A stretch of DNA of 64,000 bases from Cheiracanthium punctorium (Eukaryota > Arthropoda > Arachnida > Araneae > Cheiracanthiidae), in the NCBI GenBank assembly GCA_038373885.1, contig JAWZYV010013010.1, positions 186,001 to 250,000 on the forward strand, written 5' to 3'. Below, piece by piece: positions 34,931-47,935 of this stretch. Every line of letters begins with the position of its first letter. Position 1 is the first letter of the stretch. The notes beneath the pieces were generated by a model. It was not told the origin of the DNA. It saw only the letters and a list, made by a program, of their open reading frames with translations, and searched no databases. A program made the position numbers and the translations under genes.

Positions 34931-36160
34931 CCGGGGCCTTCGCAATTAGTAACGGGCCTGCGCGTGTATTTTGATGAGCCATCCAAAGAGGCCTGCGGAT
35001 GTTCGAGTCTTCACGTATACATCAGGCATTTCTTAAGCTTCCCAGTGCTTTCAAACGCTATTTAATGTAGTTTTAAGTAGTAATTGTGTTACTAATTCAA
35101 GTACGAACTCATGATTAATTTGTTTGCTATGATACATATTGACATAAAGAAAATAGATGCATATAATTGGAAGGAAAAACAAAGTAGCGCTTACTCTCAT
35201 GATTAACGATTGCTTATTTTAATTTCACAAGTGGATATTTAATATACTTTAAAATAACTAAATACACAAATGAGAAAGAAATTTTTCTAATGAATATTTC
35301 ATGAACGTAGTCGTATTTCCTACGTTATTTTAAACAGTTCAAGATTAATCTTTAACAAACGATGTATTAAAGCGCATTTCAGTGTTTTCGGGATATCCTG
35401 TATATTGGAGAAAATTGATAAAATACGCTCTATAGCGCGATCCCTGAATTAATTATTCTTTAATAAAACATTTCATGTAGTATTATTCTTTTGTATAAAT
35501 ATATTTTTCTTTTGTAGCTTTCTCAATCGAACTTTGGAATTGAGCAAGCATAATGAACGCTTGTACAAAATATTAACTACATTTGAAGTTTCTGTATAAA
35601 CGGGCAAAAATCAATAATGTATAATTTACTGTATTTCTGCACTGTACCAGATGTAAGTCTGAATCATAGAATCAAGGCATATATAACTGATAAATAACAT
35701 TTTCAACTGGCAAAATTAAATTGTCTAAATAGTATCACAACGTCATGCTTATTTACAAGAATAAAAACTATTCAAGTAAGTAATACGATTTCTGATTAAA
35801 ATAATTTATTTTTAAATAACACATGAGTAATTATTCACTAAACATGATTTACATACATATTTTTATTATTTCTAAATACTTTATAAAAGTGTTCACGTAC
35901 CTGTACATTCAGAGCAAAATGTTCGAATTTTAGGATAAATTTTCATGAAAGAAAATGGCGCAAGATTCACAAAACGATTACCTACATCTAAAGTTCTTTA
36001 GTACGAAAAAGTATAAAAAATTGTTTTAAAATAATAAAATAATATAATATTTGTAATACTTAGAATAATAAAATTGAACACTGTGACTGGGGGAAAACAG
36101 GCACCCATTTTTAGCGATGGCAACTCATACGCAGGCCCGTTGCTAATAACGACGGCCCCG
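34931..36160. repeat. Left copy of a head-to-head element pair
   Basis: It starts ccggggccttcgcaattag and ends aataacgacggccccg, so it has its own inverted ends of ~30 bases. The whole length is also the reverse complement of 36170-38010, with shared words such as agatgtaggtaat and taatcatgagag. No coding sequence is visible. Confidence 0.75.
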
Positions 36161-36169
36161 GTTCGAGCA

Positions 36170-38010
36170 GGGCCGTCGTTATTAGCAACCGGGCCTGCTT
36201 CTTCGTTGCCACCGGAAGAAATGAGTGAAACATTGAGGCCTAATATTTACATTTGCGCTGTTCGATTGTATGCGATTTGGGATTATAAACGTTAATTTAT
36301 TTTATAATTAAAAAACAATTTTGTTATAGTTTTGTCATAATGATTTAATGACAAGGTGTTTTAGATGTAGGTAATAATTTTTTGAAGATTGCGCTTTTTT
36401 TTATGGAAATAAATCAACGAATTCAATCATAGAATTCGAACTGTAAGTTCTGAATGTAAAGGTAAGTGTACACTTGTATTTAGAAATTCTACAAATTTAT
36501 AGGATATAAAGCATGTTTTGTGAATTAATATTCATGTGTTATTTATAAATCATTTTAATCTGAAATCGTTTAACTTGGGTAATTTATTATTCTAGTAAAT
36601 AAGCGTGCGTTGCAATACTAGTTAAACATTCTTATCTGTTTAAATCTTTCAGTTGAAAATGTCATTTATCATTTATTATAAATGCAACTAAATGTGTGAT
36701 ATTGGTTTCAGTGCAGAAGTAGTGTAAAATATGTTATTAATTTTTGCACATGTTTATGTAGAAACTTAAATTGAAGTTAATATTTTGTATAAGCGTTCAT
36801 CATACTCAAATTCAAAGTTCCATTTAGATAATGGCTATAATAAAAAGTAATTAATTCAGAGATCGTTTGTTTTTAGTTTACTACAGTGTTTAGCGCAACT
36901 TGTGAAAAGGGATCTTGAAATTTTTCAAGTCCTAGAGCTGTTAGTTTATCTTAATTTGTATTCAAAGTCCGTGGAGCAGGTTTTTTTTTCTTTTTTTAAA
37001 GCTATAACCCTAATATACAGCAATGCAGGGACGAAAACATTTGTTTTCAATCGCCAATTAATAATAACTTAAAAAAAAAAGGTGTTGGAATATTAGTGGT
37101 ATTTCCTAGTATGGTTTTCTAAAATTTATAATTTTTCTTTGGAGAAGAAAAAGTATATGGAACTAACACTGAAAATTATAAATCATTTTCATTTCGAATG
37201 GTAAAATTTTCGATAAATAAACTCATTTGAAGTAACCAAAATAAAAACAGTTAACAAACGTGTTTTATCATACACTGTTACGTTATTCTTAATCCTTTTG
37301 ATATATTATCTCCCCTTTAAGTTCGTACTACAATTTATGGAACACCCTTTATTTTGTAATTCATTCTAAATGTTTCTCGTTAAATTAATTTACATTATTT
37401 TTCATGTAAATACCAAGGACTTGCAGTGCACAGGTTGTACTTATAATTATAGCAAACATTCTTCTGATACCTACGCCTTACAAAAGATTAAAAATTAAAT
37501 AGTATATCAGTACTTAAATTTTGTTTACGTGAATTGTAAATATCAAATATTTTAAATTCTATTTCAGCTCCTCGTCATATATTTTGTTAATATATTAACC
37601 GAACAATATTTAATAAATGAAAATTTAATAACTACTAGTTAAATTTATTTTAAAAGTAATAATGGTTGTAACTGCTTTGAAAATGTGAAACTTAAACATT
37701 CAGTATAAAGAAATACATAAAAATGTCTGTATCATTTGTGTATTCGTTTACTTTAATGTATACTAAAAGTCAGCTTAATTTTTTCATGTATATTAAAATT
37801 CAAGCTAAAATAATGAATCATGAGAGTGAGTACTACTTTGTTTTTCCTTCAAATTACATGCATCTATTTACTTTAATGTCCGCGTGTATCATAGTAAAGA
37901 AACTGTTAATGAGTTCGTACTTTAATCAGTAACACAATCACTACTTAAAACTACATTTAATAACGTTTCAAAGCATCGGAAAGCTTAAAAATTGCTTGAT
38001 GTATAGAGTA
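36170..38010. repeat. Right copy of the head-to-head element pair
   Basis: It starts gggccgtcgttattagcaac and runs as the mirror image of 34931-36160 to about cttgatgtatag at 38005, with extra segments making it longer. Only ~10 bases (gttcgagcag) separate the two copies. At its far end the similarity gives way to the GGTCCGG satellite. Confidence 0.75.
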
Positions 38011-38029
38011 GTGGTGGGTAAAGTCGGTC

Positions 38030-38345
38030 CTTTTGAGGATCCGGTCCGAACGGATCCGATCCTCTGAAGGACCGACTCCTTCGGACCCGGTCCTATTGGA
38101 TCCGCTCCCAGGAAAAGGAACGGGTCCGGACCCGTTCCTTTCGGTCCGAAATCGGAACCGGTCCGGACCGAGAGGAACGACTTCGGATCCATTTGGCAGA
38201 AAGAAGTGGATCCGGACCGAGAGGAACGACTCCGGATCCATTTGGCGGAAAGAAGTGGATCCGGACAGAGATGAACGACTCCGGATCCATTGGGCAGAAA
38301 GAAGTGGATCCGGACAGAGATGAGGATGAGCAAATGGAGAGTATC
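38030..38345 (+). repeat. GGTCCGGA-rich satellite, ~49-bp units
   Basis: agaagtggatccggac recurs at about 38203, 38252 and 38301, each followed by agag-tgaacgactccggatcc. The left part is more irregular ggatccggtccg-type sequence. Long overlapping frames on both strands (up to 193 codons) result from the stop-poor composition and are not genes. A related array is at 50920-51190. Confidence 0.8.
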
Positions 38346-38429
38346 CGGACAGAGATGATCGAAAGGAAAGATCCCAGCCAGACATAACAGAAATAAGCAA
38401 TAAGACTGATTTCAGAAAGCATAAACAAC

Positions 38430-40265
38430 GTCGGTGTGCGGTAAAAACGCTCACATGATTAATTTTTACTAAATATTGGACATAAACATTCTTTGTTTTG
38501 TAATATACACGAGAAAGGTAACTGGATCTTAAATCCAAAATTCTTTTGTTTTGGGGTAAAGGGGTAAATTTTCAGTTCAGCAGGTCTGGGAATGGTATCT
38601 CTTAGAACGCTATTGTTATTAGGTTTCCTAAGCATATAACATATGGACCATAGGAAAAGCGTCGGGAGGGGGGCACAGGGTGTCCCGTGCCCCCCCCTCC
38701 CCCCTTAAAAATAGAAATTTTGATTCGAATTTCAAAATAAAATGTTAAATAAACATTTGCTTGAAATTTTAAAAATAACTTTCCTTTTCTGCTCTTACAT
38801 TCGATATGTGCCCCCCTCAAATCTTTCTTGTGCCCCTCCAAAATTTCAGTAGGTCCGGGAGCAGTGATAAGCCCTCCTTAGGAAGTTACTGTTATATTAT
38901 TAGGTATTGTTATAAGCGTATGGTACATATGAACCATAGCATTATAGTCGGGGGGAGGGGCACAGGGTTTACGTGTCCCGCTGCCCCCCCCCAACTTACT
39001 CTCAAAATCTTTTAAACAAACATTTGTTTCAAAATTTAAAAGAAACTTCCATTTTCTGCTCTTAAATTAAATATGTGCCCTCCCCCCCCAAAAAAAAATC
39101 TTTCATGTGTTCCCAGGGGCGTAGCCAAGGGGGGGTTAGGGGGGTCATAACCCCCCATGAGGAATTTTTTGCCATACAAAATGTATATTCTTCACTACAT
39201 TGTCACACCCACGTATAATATATATGAGTTGTAGTAGTCGTAACCCCCCCCCCCATGAAAAATTTCTGGCTACGCCCCTGTGTGTTCCTCCAAGATTTCA
39301 GTAGGTCTGTGAGCGGTGATAAGCCTTCCGCCTTCCTTAGAAAGCTCTTGTTATTAGGTTTTCCTAAGAATGTAATACATATGAGCCATAGGTGTATATC
39401 GGGGGGACAGAGGGGGGGCACGTGTCCCCCTCTCCCCCAACTTCGTCGCAGAATCTTTTCATTTTAAAAATTTGTTTGACGCGTTGTTTTAACCGCTCCA
39501 CTTAAAAATGCGAAACTGCAGTCTGCGTATTTACAATATATTTTTAAAAAATTGTCCACTGTCAAGGTTGTTTAATTTAAACGTTACTTTTTTAAGCACT
39601 GGTTTAAACAACCTTTCTCATTTTCAATCTGTTGTACTGGTTTTAAATACTTCCTGGCTAAAAGGGTTTCTTTAGAACTTTAATTAATTAATTAATTTTA
39701 ATTTTTTAATGCAATACAAAATACTTTATGCAAAAAAGATTTTATTTGATGAATAAAGGTGAATAATCTTTTAACTTTTCATAATTACATAACTCTCACG
39801 CGTTTACATTAAGTTATATTACTTAAGTTACATTAAGTTATATTATAATAGATTTATTGTTATCCTACTTATTGTCTTTTAATCATATATGAAGTTCAAT
39901 GTTTGATAATTTACCTTTGAACTTGTATATCGTCATTCTCCCGTGTTTCAGCATCTTTTTTAAATGCTTGCTAGTAAAATAAGTATAATAGCTTAATAAT
40001 GAAGAGAAAGCTTTATATAGGTTTATCTTATAAAGCTTTAAAAAGCATTTCTTTAATCGTATACCTTTTACGTCATAGTATGATTACTTTTTACTGATTT
40101 CATGATAATTTAGTAAACGGTTGAAGTGTGTAAGTCCAGGAATCTGGGCTACCACGCGCCTGTTTTCTTCAGATGTCACGTGAATACGCGTTAGAACCCC
40201 TTAGAAAGTCCGCCTACCGAGGCACTCCCATCCTTGGCAGATCGCCCTAGCGTACAGTTGCCGTA
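38430..40265 (+). repeat. Left arm of a large inverted duplication
   Basis: Read outward to inward, it matches the reverse complement of 48660-50110: gattaatttttacta, ttttgttttgg, then ~270-base units with ttcagtaggtct and cctaagcat, then attgtccactgtca, and last a SINE body with acgcgttagaacccc. Three tandem units (starting near 38576, 38846 and 39297) carry the C-rich cgtgtcccc blocks. A MITE at 39114-39280 interrupts the unit boundary. Confidence 0.85.
39114..39280. mobile_element. hAT MITE with perfect ends and 8-bp duplication
   Basis: CAGGGGCGTAGCCA and TGGCTACGCCCCTG are perfect inverted copies. TGTGTTCC lies on both sides (39106-39113 and 39281-39288). Inside, G runs near the left and C runs near the right extend the hairpin. 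This is the cleanest member of the family seen here and anchors the calls at 1-176, 12416, 19254 and 22071. Confidence 0.93.
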
Positions 40266-40275
40266 ATCACACAAG
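40125..40275 (+). mobile_element. SINE body fragment (family 2)
   Basis: gtgaatacgcgttagaacccc, ttagaaagtccgcc, gaggcactcccatcc and agatcgccctagcgta are shared with 47215-47400, 48655-48790 and the two halves around 58292-58904. The tRNA-like head is missing or eroded here. It is the inner end of the duplication arm. Confidence 0.65.
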
Positions 40276-42951
40276 CAAACCCATTTTTTCTTTTTCTATC
40301 TTTTTTTTGGGGGGGGTGGGGTGAAGGAAGGAAGAGTTTTTAAGTATGTGAAATCCCGTGCATTTTTAAAGTCCCCCCTTTAAAAAGCAGACCCCACCCC
40401 CCGAAAATAAAAATGTGTGGGCACCCATGGTGACATTATTTTATACATAACTATTCGCAAATATCAGATTACTCTAAAATTTAAGTCAATCAAAGGCACA
40501 TATCTCTCATCTACTGAATGTTTTGATGCTACTTTATTTTACTTTTTTTGTACTGGCATGTATACAATTCATGTCACATTATATATAGATGTCACATAAA
40601 ACTAGGAAATAAAAATGATTTAAATATTTCAGCGGAAAGAAATCAACTTATTACGTCTTAAAGTTTCATTAAAATTTAAATAATTCACTTGAAATCAATT
40701 AAGTTCTATCAGCCCTTGCAAATTTCCTTTCAAATAATTTAGTATGTTTTATTTTAAAAATTCTTAATAAAAGAATTTTATCTTTTATAAACAGAATAAT
40801 CGGTATAAAATTAATTTTTAAAAAATCTGATAAAACATATTTACTATCACAAAACTTTTGAATGTTTCTGCTGGATATAATATATTCTTAAATGTAAAAC
40901 AAAAGAAATTTGGTGCGTCTACTTTTGATTGAATGCCATTCTTTTATTTTATCCAAAAAAGCAAGTTTATGTTCAATATTTAAATAAAAATTATTGTTCT
41001 TAGCTGGGGGAATTCTTTTATTCTGGTTGGCGACCCTTCGCGTTTTTTCCGGTTAGTAACAAAGAAGCACAGCGTCGTCTGAAGAACTACCCCTCAAATT
41101 CCAAGAACGCGCTCCTTCGCTACCTTTTGTAGACGCAAATATCCCCGGGCTATCAGAGAATATCCCGAAAAGAGCGTTTATCTTTGATCACTCTGGAAAT
41201 TATTTAGAACCTTCCATAAAGGGAAGTCGAAGACGAAAAGAAAACGAGTAAAAGAAATGTCCCTGGTCAATACCTGATTAGAAAATAGAAAACGTAAAGA
41301 AATTCCTTGTTGAATATAAGAAAGACTAAAAGTAAACTTTAAACTACAACAACAACGGAGAAGACTGATTACAGTTAAAGCAATTGAGCTTTAATTGTAA
41401 AACTTAGCTTACAAAACACCAAACAATGTTGCATTAACGTAAAGTTGTGTTGTTGAGATTAAAAATTATAAAGTATTGAGACGAGTTCAAGTTAAACTTT
41501 CCTATATAAGAAAAAGGTTAATTCTCTAATAATTCCTGTAAAATAGACATTTTTATCTTTCATCTTCTTTTTTTTTTTTTCTAAAAGTACTTTGGCTTAG
41601 CTGTAAAATTAAATCTGAAAATTATTTTTAGTGGTTTGTGTCATTTTAAATGTTTTCTTTTAATATCTCGTGCATTTTATTTGATTTCATTTTAAATGCT
41701 TGAAGATAAATCATCATACTTTTTATCCGTTTTTGTATAACCAACTCCTACCCTCTCCCCCACACACGCTCACAAAAATAAATAAATAAAGCATGAAAAA
41801 AATTCTTCTGAACCAAATTTTTGTTCTAATTATTTCTATTGGTATCAATCTACAGAATTTTACAGTGCAGAAGAATTCATACAAATAATACATGTTCTAT
41901 TGCAGAATTTCTTAATATTATTATTAACAGAATTCTATTATTAACAGAATTATTATTAACAGATATATTCTTATTAACAGAATTTCTTTTTGATTTTTAA
42001 GATTAAAAAAAAAGGACTTTCTCTTGAAAATAATTAATTAAACGGAATAATTAAACTCTATACATAACTTAATTCATTAAATTTACAGTAACTTCTCAAT
42101 TATTTCATTTGGTTGTGTTGTTGAACAGGAACCAGAATTGATAATTCAATCGGTAGTACATAATCAGCCGTACAGATTTAGCATGCACATTCATCGTGTG
42201 TACGTGTTATTGTTAGATCCTTAGTCCAACAAACTATCATGGACTGTTTCTACAAATTAATATTAAGTAAAACCAGTATTATTAAAGCTCATCCAAATAA
42301 TGCAATAATTTAAATATATAAAATAAGAAGAATTTTCCTGTTTGTCTGTATGTTCATTCGCTATAGGCACCTAGAACTTACGTCGAATCTTAACGAAATT
42401 TGGCCCACTGGATCATTGAGCGATTTCCTTCTGTGTTCATCATTGCTTCCCGGCACAGGTCTTGGGCCGCAGTGGGAGAAATGATGTGGGGTAACAATGG
42501 GGTAGCTGATCACAGAAGGAAAATCGCTGCGTTCGCGTCTTTGCAACGGTGAGAAGCAACCCAGACAGTAATTTTAGAAAAGTTGTGCCTTAACACTCAA
42601 TGCACCCGCGCAACGCCCGTCAGTTTGTGTGAGTGCACAAAAGAGGGGGGAGGGGGGAAGGCACTCAATATATACTCACGCACTTTAAACCGAGTTACAG
42701 AAGAGAAAAATTGTTTAAACCAAGAGCTTAAAAATAACCTTGTTTGAATTAAGCAACCCTTACAAGGAACAATTTTTTTAATTATATTTTGTCAAGACGC
42801 AGGCAATAGCTTGCATTTTTAAGTGGAATGGTGAAGTGAACGGTTAAAAACGACCCGCCAAACAAATGTTTAAAATAAAAGGATTTGGAAGCGAAGTGTT
42901 TAGGGGGGGGGCTTCGTGTGGAACTTGGCATAGAAAACTCGACATATAAAA
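40276..42951. other. Long AT-rich stretch, no gene recognised
   Basis: A GC-richer segment at 41020-41200 (gcgacccttcgcg, aagaacgcgctccttcg) stands out but has no convincing frame. Bases 42340-42630 have the style gtttgtctgtatgttc, tcgaatcttaacgaaatttgg, gcacccgcgcaacgcccg, a kind of sequence often found in dispersed repeats of arthropod genomes. I cannot assign it to a family. Confidence 0.4.
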
Positions 42952-43695
42952 TCTGCATTGCACTATAAATCACACTTCTTTTTGGAAAACCATTCCAGAT
43001 TACCTTAACAATTATGAAAACAAATTAAACCAGCACATAAGCAATTGGCAAATCAGAGACGCTCCTGGCAAAATGGACATATAGTAATCATTTTATAAAC
43101 TAAAACCATAATGAATTATGCTATTTGAAACATATTTTGATGATATTTGTGCAACAATATATGAAAATTTATTTTTATTCAGTACGGAAAAAAGTTGTAT
43201 AAAATATAATCGTGCTTTACATTTAAAATTGGAATAACACAGTGGAATAATACAATGCCAAAAATATCACTCTGAATTACTGTAGATATTTACAGACAAT
43301 TTTTAAAAATACTCAACATTTTCACTTTACATTAAAATAAGAATACTCAATAATATGAAAAATGGAAAAAAAATGAATGAAATCTAATTCGAAATCATAG
43401 TCTACGCCATATTATTTTTAAAACATATATAAAAACTCCACTGCACTCTAAATCACCCTTCTATTTGGAAAATTGTTCCATATTCCCTAAACAATTATCA
43501 AAACAAATTAAACTAGCACACTAGCAATTGGTAAGTCAGAGACGCTTTGGCTAAATGAATACATAGTATTCATTTTATAAACTAAAACCATAACGAATTA
43601 TGTTATTTGAAATTTATTCTGATGATATTTGTGCAACAATATACGAAAATTAATTTTTATTCAGAACGAAAAGAGTTGTATAAAATATGATTGTG
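42952..43695 (+). repeat. Direct duplication, ~255-base copies
   Basis: Copies at about 42952-43213 and 43437-43695 share gcaattgg, tcagagacgct, cattttataaactaaaaccata and tgatgatatttgtgcaacaatata, with ~10 percent differences. The period is ~480 bases. Confidence 0.8.
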
Positions 43696-45756
43696 ATGAC
43701 TAGGGTACGAAGGGTATTTTATTTATAAGCCTTCTTATGATTACCATAGCCCGTTCGTGTAAACATAGTGCTAAAAGTTCTCCTTATTGAATTTGCAAAA
43801 TATACATCCATCTAATGCAAGGTATCACTGAAATGTGCACATAAAAATTCAAGCTAAATAGTCAGCTTCAAACTTTCTAGCACATATTCATTCAAATTTC
43901 AATTAAGACGTGTACAATGCCAAAAAGTGTTTCTTGTGTACGAAGTCAATAATGAATCAGAATTATTTTCTCAGTTACATATACATATTCTGTATAAATA
44001 TTAACGCTAAAATAGCTTTAATAATGTTTAATTATATTTTTTTCCTTCTAAATTTTAACGCAGGCCTCTAAAATGGTAGGAGCCCACAGGTGAAAGCCTA
44101 CTCAGCCTAATGGGTAATCCGGCCCTGTTTAGGTATAGTCCCTCTTTCCCCATGACAGCCCCCTCCTTCCTCCTCTATAATTTTTATGGTTTTGTAGCAG
44201 TTACGCTAGTTTGATATTCCATAAATAATAATTTACAAACATAGGTGCTCCATAGAGTGCTTTTACAGAAGAGGGAGGCTATTTGCAAGTGTGGGGTGGA
44301 GGTGGGGGTCGAATACGAGTATATGTATCACACGCCCAATTCACACATTTTTCTAAAACCATTTTTTGATTTTGATCGTTTTCTTTCATTGTGAGTTCGA
44401 GGCAACTACCCCATCCACCCTTACCTTAATCATGCTCGCTGTGACTCCCCTTTCATTTGCCCTCTATGTATGGATGAATATGGATGAATGCACATATTTA
44501 CAAAACGGCTGCATATTTTTCTGCCAAGGAATAACAACTGAGCACATAGTCAGAATATTGTGTGCATACTTTAGTGTTGTTATAAAATAAAGTAAATTAG
44601 TCAGAGACTAATGGTTTTCTAAAGAGGAATTCTCTTTCAGCAACACAATATGATATGTATGCACATGATCAAGGCCTCTCTGAATTTTGGGCCTTGTCCA
44701 AGCTCGGCTTGGGCCCTCGTTTTTTTTTCTTCCTTCTTTCTTGGCGAGATGGTTAAATCTAGGCCCAGGGGGGTCATGACCACTGTGACCCCCTCTGGAA
44801 CCGCCACTGGCACCACATGCAGCCAAGAGTAGCAAAATAATAAACCGAACAGAAATCTTGCAATTATGAAGAGAAATTCGCCTAAAACAACGAGTCTTCT
44901 TAAAGATTTCATGGTTTTCAAATGTTCGTTTCTAAATTTTCGTATTTATGTGTAAACTAACAAAAATTTTTGAAAATCGTAGGGGGGCTGGGAGACAGCT
45001 AAGTAGTGCTCAGCCCGCGTAGCCCGCCCCGCCCCCCCCCCACCTCTGATTACGCCCTTGATGGGGGATAGAGTTTTATATGTAAAGAGAGAAGATAAGA
45101 GCAAGCAATTATAAAATATAATCCAGAAGTTGTGCTGCTCGAAGATTTTTATGAAATCATTTTTTATTTAGCTCTTAACTGTAGCTAAATCAGAAACGTT
45201 AAGCGTTCGATATTAGTAAAGTTTTGATAAAGCGTATAAAGAAATGAATACTGTCTATATCCGAAACTGTATTAAACATCAATTTTTCATCTATCTCACA
45301 AGGTTCTTCATGATTTAAAATCTTCAAACTTAAATTTGACTATCAATTTTCTGCCTTGAATTGTTTTTAAGTCACATTTAAACGGTTTATTTTCAGCATC
45401 GAAACTTAATACTGCTGGGAAATGGGAATGTCACAATCGTTTGCAGTTTTGCACAATGGGAAAATCTCCCTTATGGTCAGACGTCTACAGAAGAGTCTGT
45501 ATCTCACAATAGAATAAAAGTGAAAGCTTTTGCTGTACTGATTTAAAAAAGAAAGATTAAATTACATGAGAACGACCCTCCTAAAAAAAAGCGCAGTCTT
45601 CTCCCTACTAGAAAGCAATTCCAACATCAATTGTGTCACGGTGTAAAATCTGAAGGGTTCTTGGGGGGGAAAAAACCCGTTTCTTTTTGCCTAGCTATCT
45701 GATGGTCATTTGTTTGTGCTTGCGCTCTTGATAAAGGTTGACATCAGTGCCTTACG
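43696..45756. other. Gene-free stretch with MITE end fragments
   Basis: ctctggaaccgccactgg near 44797-44813 resembles a hAT right end (CAGTGGCGG type). attacgcccttg at 45050-45061 resembles the other C-rich MITE ends. Neither has a clear partner. The overlapping frames at 44608-44921 come from this C-rich material. Confidence 0.4.
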
Positions 45757-45985
45757 GCATTACAGGCGCCCAACGTAATTCCTGAATCTCTGTGAAAGAA
45801 AAAGCGGAGTGGGAGACAGAAGAAGCTAGCGATACATTCTCTATTTTTAGGATTCTTAAGTTTAACCGATTTGGAGGAAGAAATATGATTTGACACAAAT
45901 AAGTTGGAGTGAAATTTTTGAAGGGGCTCAGCCCCCTGAATAAAAATATTGGGGGGACTGAAGCCCCTTCAAGCCCCATAAAGTC
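45757..45985. mobile_element. Possible hAT-like MITE, GGCGCC ends
   Basis: gcattacaggcgcccaac on the left and gtcggcgcctatgctta on the right are imperfect inverted copies, and the interior has the pattern ggctcagccccctgaa. The target duplication is unclear (gcattac versus gcttata). Confidence 0.35.
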
Positions 45986-46034
45986 GGCGCCTATGCTTAT
46001 AAGTTCTTTAAAATTTTTAAAGTCAATCTTCTAA

Positions 46035-46180
46035 GAGTTTCTGCCATGTCCGAGTGGATAAGGCACTCAAAATGGTAGACAGCTGATCGCACGGCTGTCG
46101 ATTTAATGGTCTGGAGTTTTGGTCGGTTTTCTCCAAATGTAACGGAAATACACGTTAGAACCCCAACCCCCCCCCCCCCA
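46035..46180 (+). mobile_element. SINE (family 2), tRNA-like head
   Basis: tctgccatgtccgagtgg provides a box A-like start (TGTCCGAGTGG). Then come a weak box B region and the body words ggttttctccaaatgtaac and acacgttagaacccc. It stops in a C run and A run at 46166-46193. It is truncated compared with the copy at 58160. Confidence 0.55.
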
Positions 46181-46650
46181 AAAAAAAAAAAAACACACTT
46201 TTTAGGCAGATACCCATCGTGCAAGTTTGACTTAAAATACGCAATATATACTTCTAAGACAGCTCGTTTGGAGGCCACCTTCTGGATCTACTAATGTCCT
46301 ATCTCACAAAGCCAAATTTTCCCTTACGCGAGAGGTCTGGGAACGCATTTCTCGTGTAAGTCAAGACTCTAAAGTAATGTGGCTCGGACAATGAAATATT
46401 TTGTTATTTTAATTCGATAATTACACAAAGAACTCGAAGCCATAAATTGGGTTGATGAGGCACTATGACGAAGATATTTTATACTATTTCAAATATAAAT
46501 TTATACGGAATATTTGGACAGGTGGGTCTATTATAACCTGGGGGTAGATGATGATTATAAAAATGAGATTTTAAATCTGAGATTTTAAAAAGCTTTGAAA
46601 TTTAAATTTACAAAAATATTAATAACAAACAAAATACACATACTTAAGTA

Positions 46651-46811
46651 CCGTGTTTACTCGCGTAACAGTCGCACTTTTTTGCCAATTTTTCAGAGTG
46701 AAAGTCTACGTGCAACTGTTATGCAGGGTAAAATTTACAACATGTTATTCTAACTAAAGCTATTTTTTCTACTTCAAAACGGGGGTGCGACTATTACGCG
46801 AGTAAACACGG
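46651..46811. mobile_element. TA-flanked MITE, CCGTGTTTACTCGCG ends
   Basis: CCGTGTTTACTCGCGTAA (46651) and TTACGCGAGTAAACACGG (46811) are perfect inverted ends with TA outside both (46649-46650 and 46812-46813). Inside, agtcgcac and gtgcgact extend the pairing. It is 161 bases. TA targets and CCGT-TTTACTCG ends fit Tc1/mariner/pogo-type MITEs. Confidence 0.9.
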
Positions 46812-47214
46812 TATTATGTATTTCAAAAAAGAGATAAAAGAAAACAAATAAAATTTGATTTAGTAGATTAAATTATATTTATGGAAATGAAGCATACAAT
46901 TTATGTAATTCTAAATACATACGGTGAAGGAAAATGCAGTTTTGTCCCCAAAGCTTGCGACGCCCATGGACCCAGTTGAATGTTTGAATATAAATACTCA
47001 GCTAAATCACAACCTAAAAAAATTCAAGTTTTGTCTTTCAGTGAGTTTTAGAATTTATCGTAAATTTAAATATTTTCCATATTATCTAAGTTTTCAGCTT
47101 CCATAACTGGCACTGCTCCTTAACATTTTCATTTCCATCTACAGATAAAATTTGGAAACATTTTTAACTAAGATTTGCGCAAAAGGTTTCAAAATCATCT
47201 AGAATGGAAATTTG

Positions 47215-47400
47215 ATTCACCCCATCCATTACGGGAAGCTGTCGCTCTAATGGTCGGGAATTTAGTGTGTTTCACTCCATATGTAACTCGAATGCGCCTT
47301 ATAACCCCTTAAAAAGTTCCCCACCCAAGGCATCCCCCCACGGCTGACAGCCTTCGTGTATCTTTGTCTCTTAACCACAGTAACCAAGAATCCATTATAC
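47215..47400 (+). mobile_element. SINE body fragment (family 2)
   Basis: cactccatatgtaactcgaatgcg, ttataaccccttaaaaagt and ccacccaaggcatcccccca match the other family members. The head is eroded. Confidence 0.6.
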
Positions 47401-47789
47401 TACTGCAGAAATACTGGCAGCCTTATTTTTCTAGAACTTAGGAACACATTTCGAAAATTCCCTTAAAGAATCTAATAAATACTACCTAAAAATGTTTTTA
47501 CTACTTTTGGTTTCATATACAGTGGGAATCCAGAAACATTCCTAGACAAATATACTGTTTGTGTTTTAAACAGTATGAAAGGCTTTTCTTTCCCTTTCCT
47601 GTTTACTTAAATTTAAAGATCACAAGAGATCCTAACACTTCTTCAGTGACACTACTACGTGTAATTCTAGTGCAGCTCATAAATTACATCAAGAGAGGGG
47701 GGGGGGAATGAAATCAACAATTTTATGATTTTCATTTGCACATGCTATCTGAGCAATCTGTGGTGTTAAGATTAATTTAATGTCAGAAT

Positions 47790-47935
47790 ATAAAATGTAT
47801 TTTTTGTATTTTGAAAATACAAAATACTATGAAAATATATTTTAAAATACATTCTCAAAATACTTTGTTTTTTGCAAGTGAAAATACAAAATACAAGATA
47901 CAAATGTATTTTGAAAATACATGTATATTAACGAT
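47790..47935. repeat. AAAATACAAAATAC-rich low-complexity palindrome
   Basis: Words of the type tgtattttgaaaataca recur in both orientations for ~145 bases, ending in gaaaatacatgtat. It is probably a small self-complementary repeat. Confidence 0.6.

Noticed and set aside
37957..38538. 193-codon minus-strand frame and overlapping frames on both strands
   Set aside because: They fall on the GGTCCGGA satellite, whose unit is open in several frames. The residues are low-complexity RSRSS/DPF repeats.
40990..41270. GC-rich patch as a promoter or exon
   Set aside because: No convincing frame with splice signals and no repeat ends. Left as unassigned.
44608..44921. Overlapping frames of 75 and 94 codons on the minus strand
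   Set aside because: They come from C-rich MITE-like sequence and have no domain.
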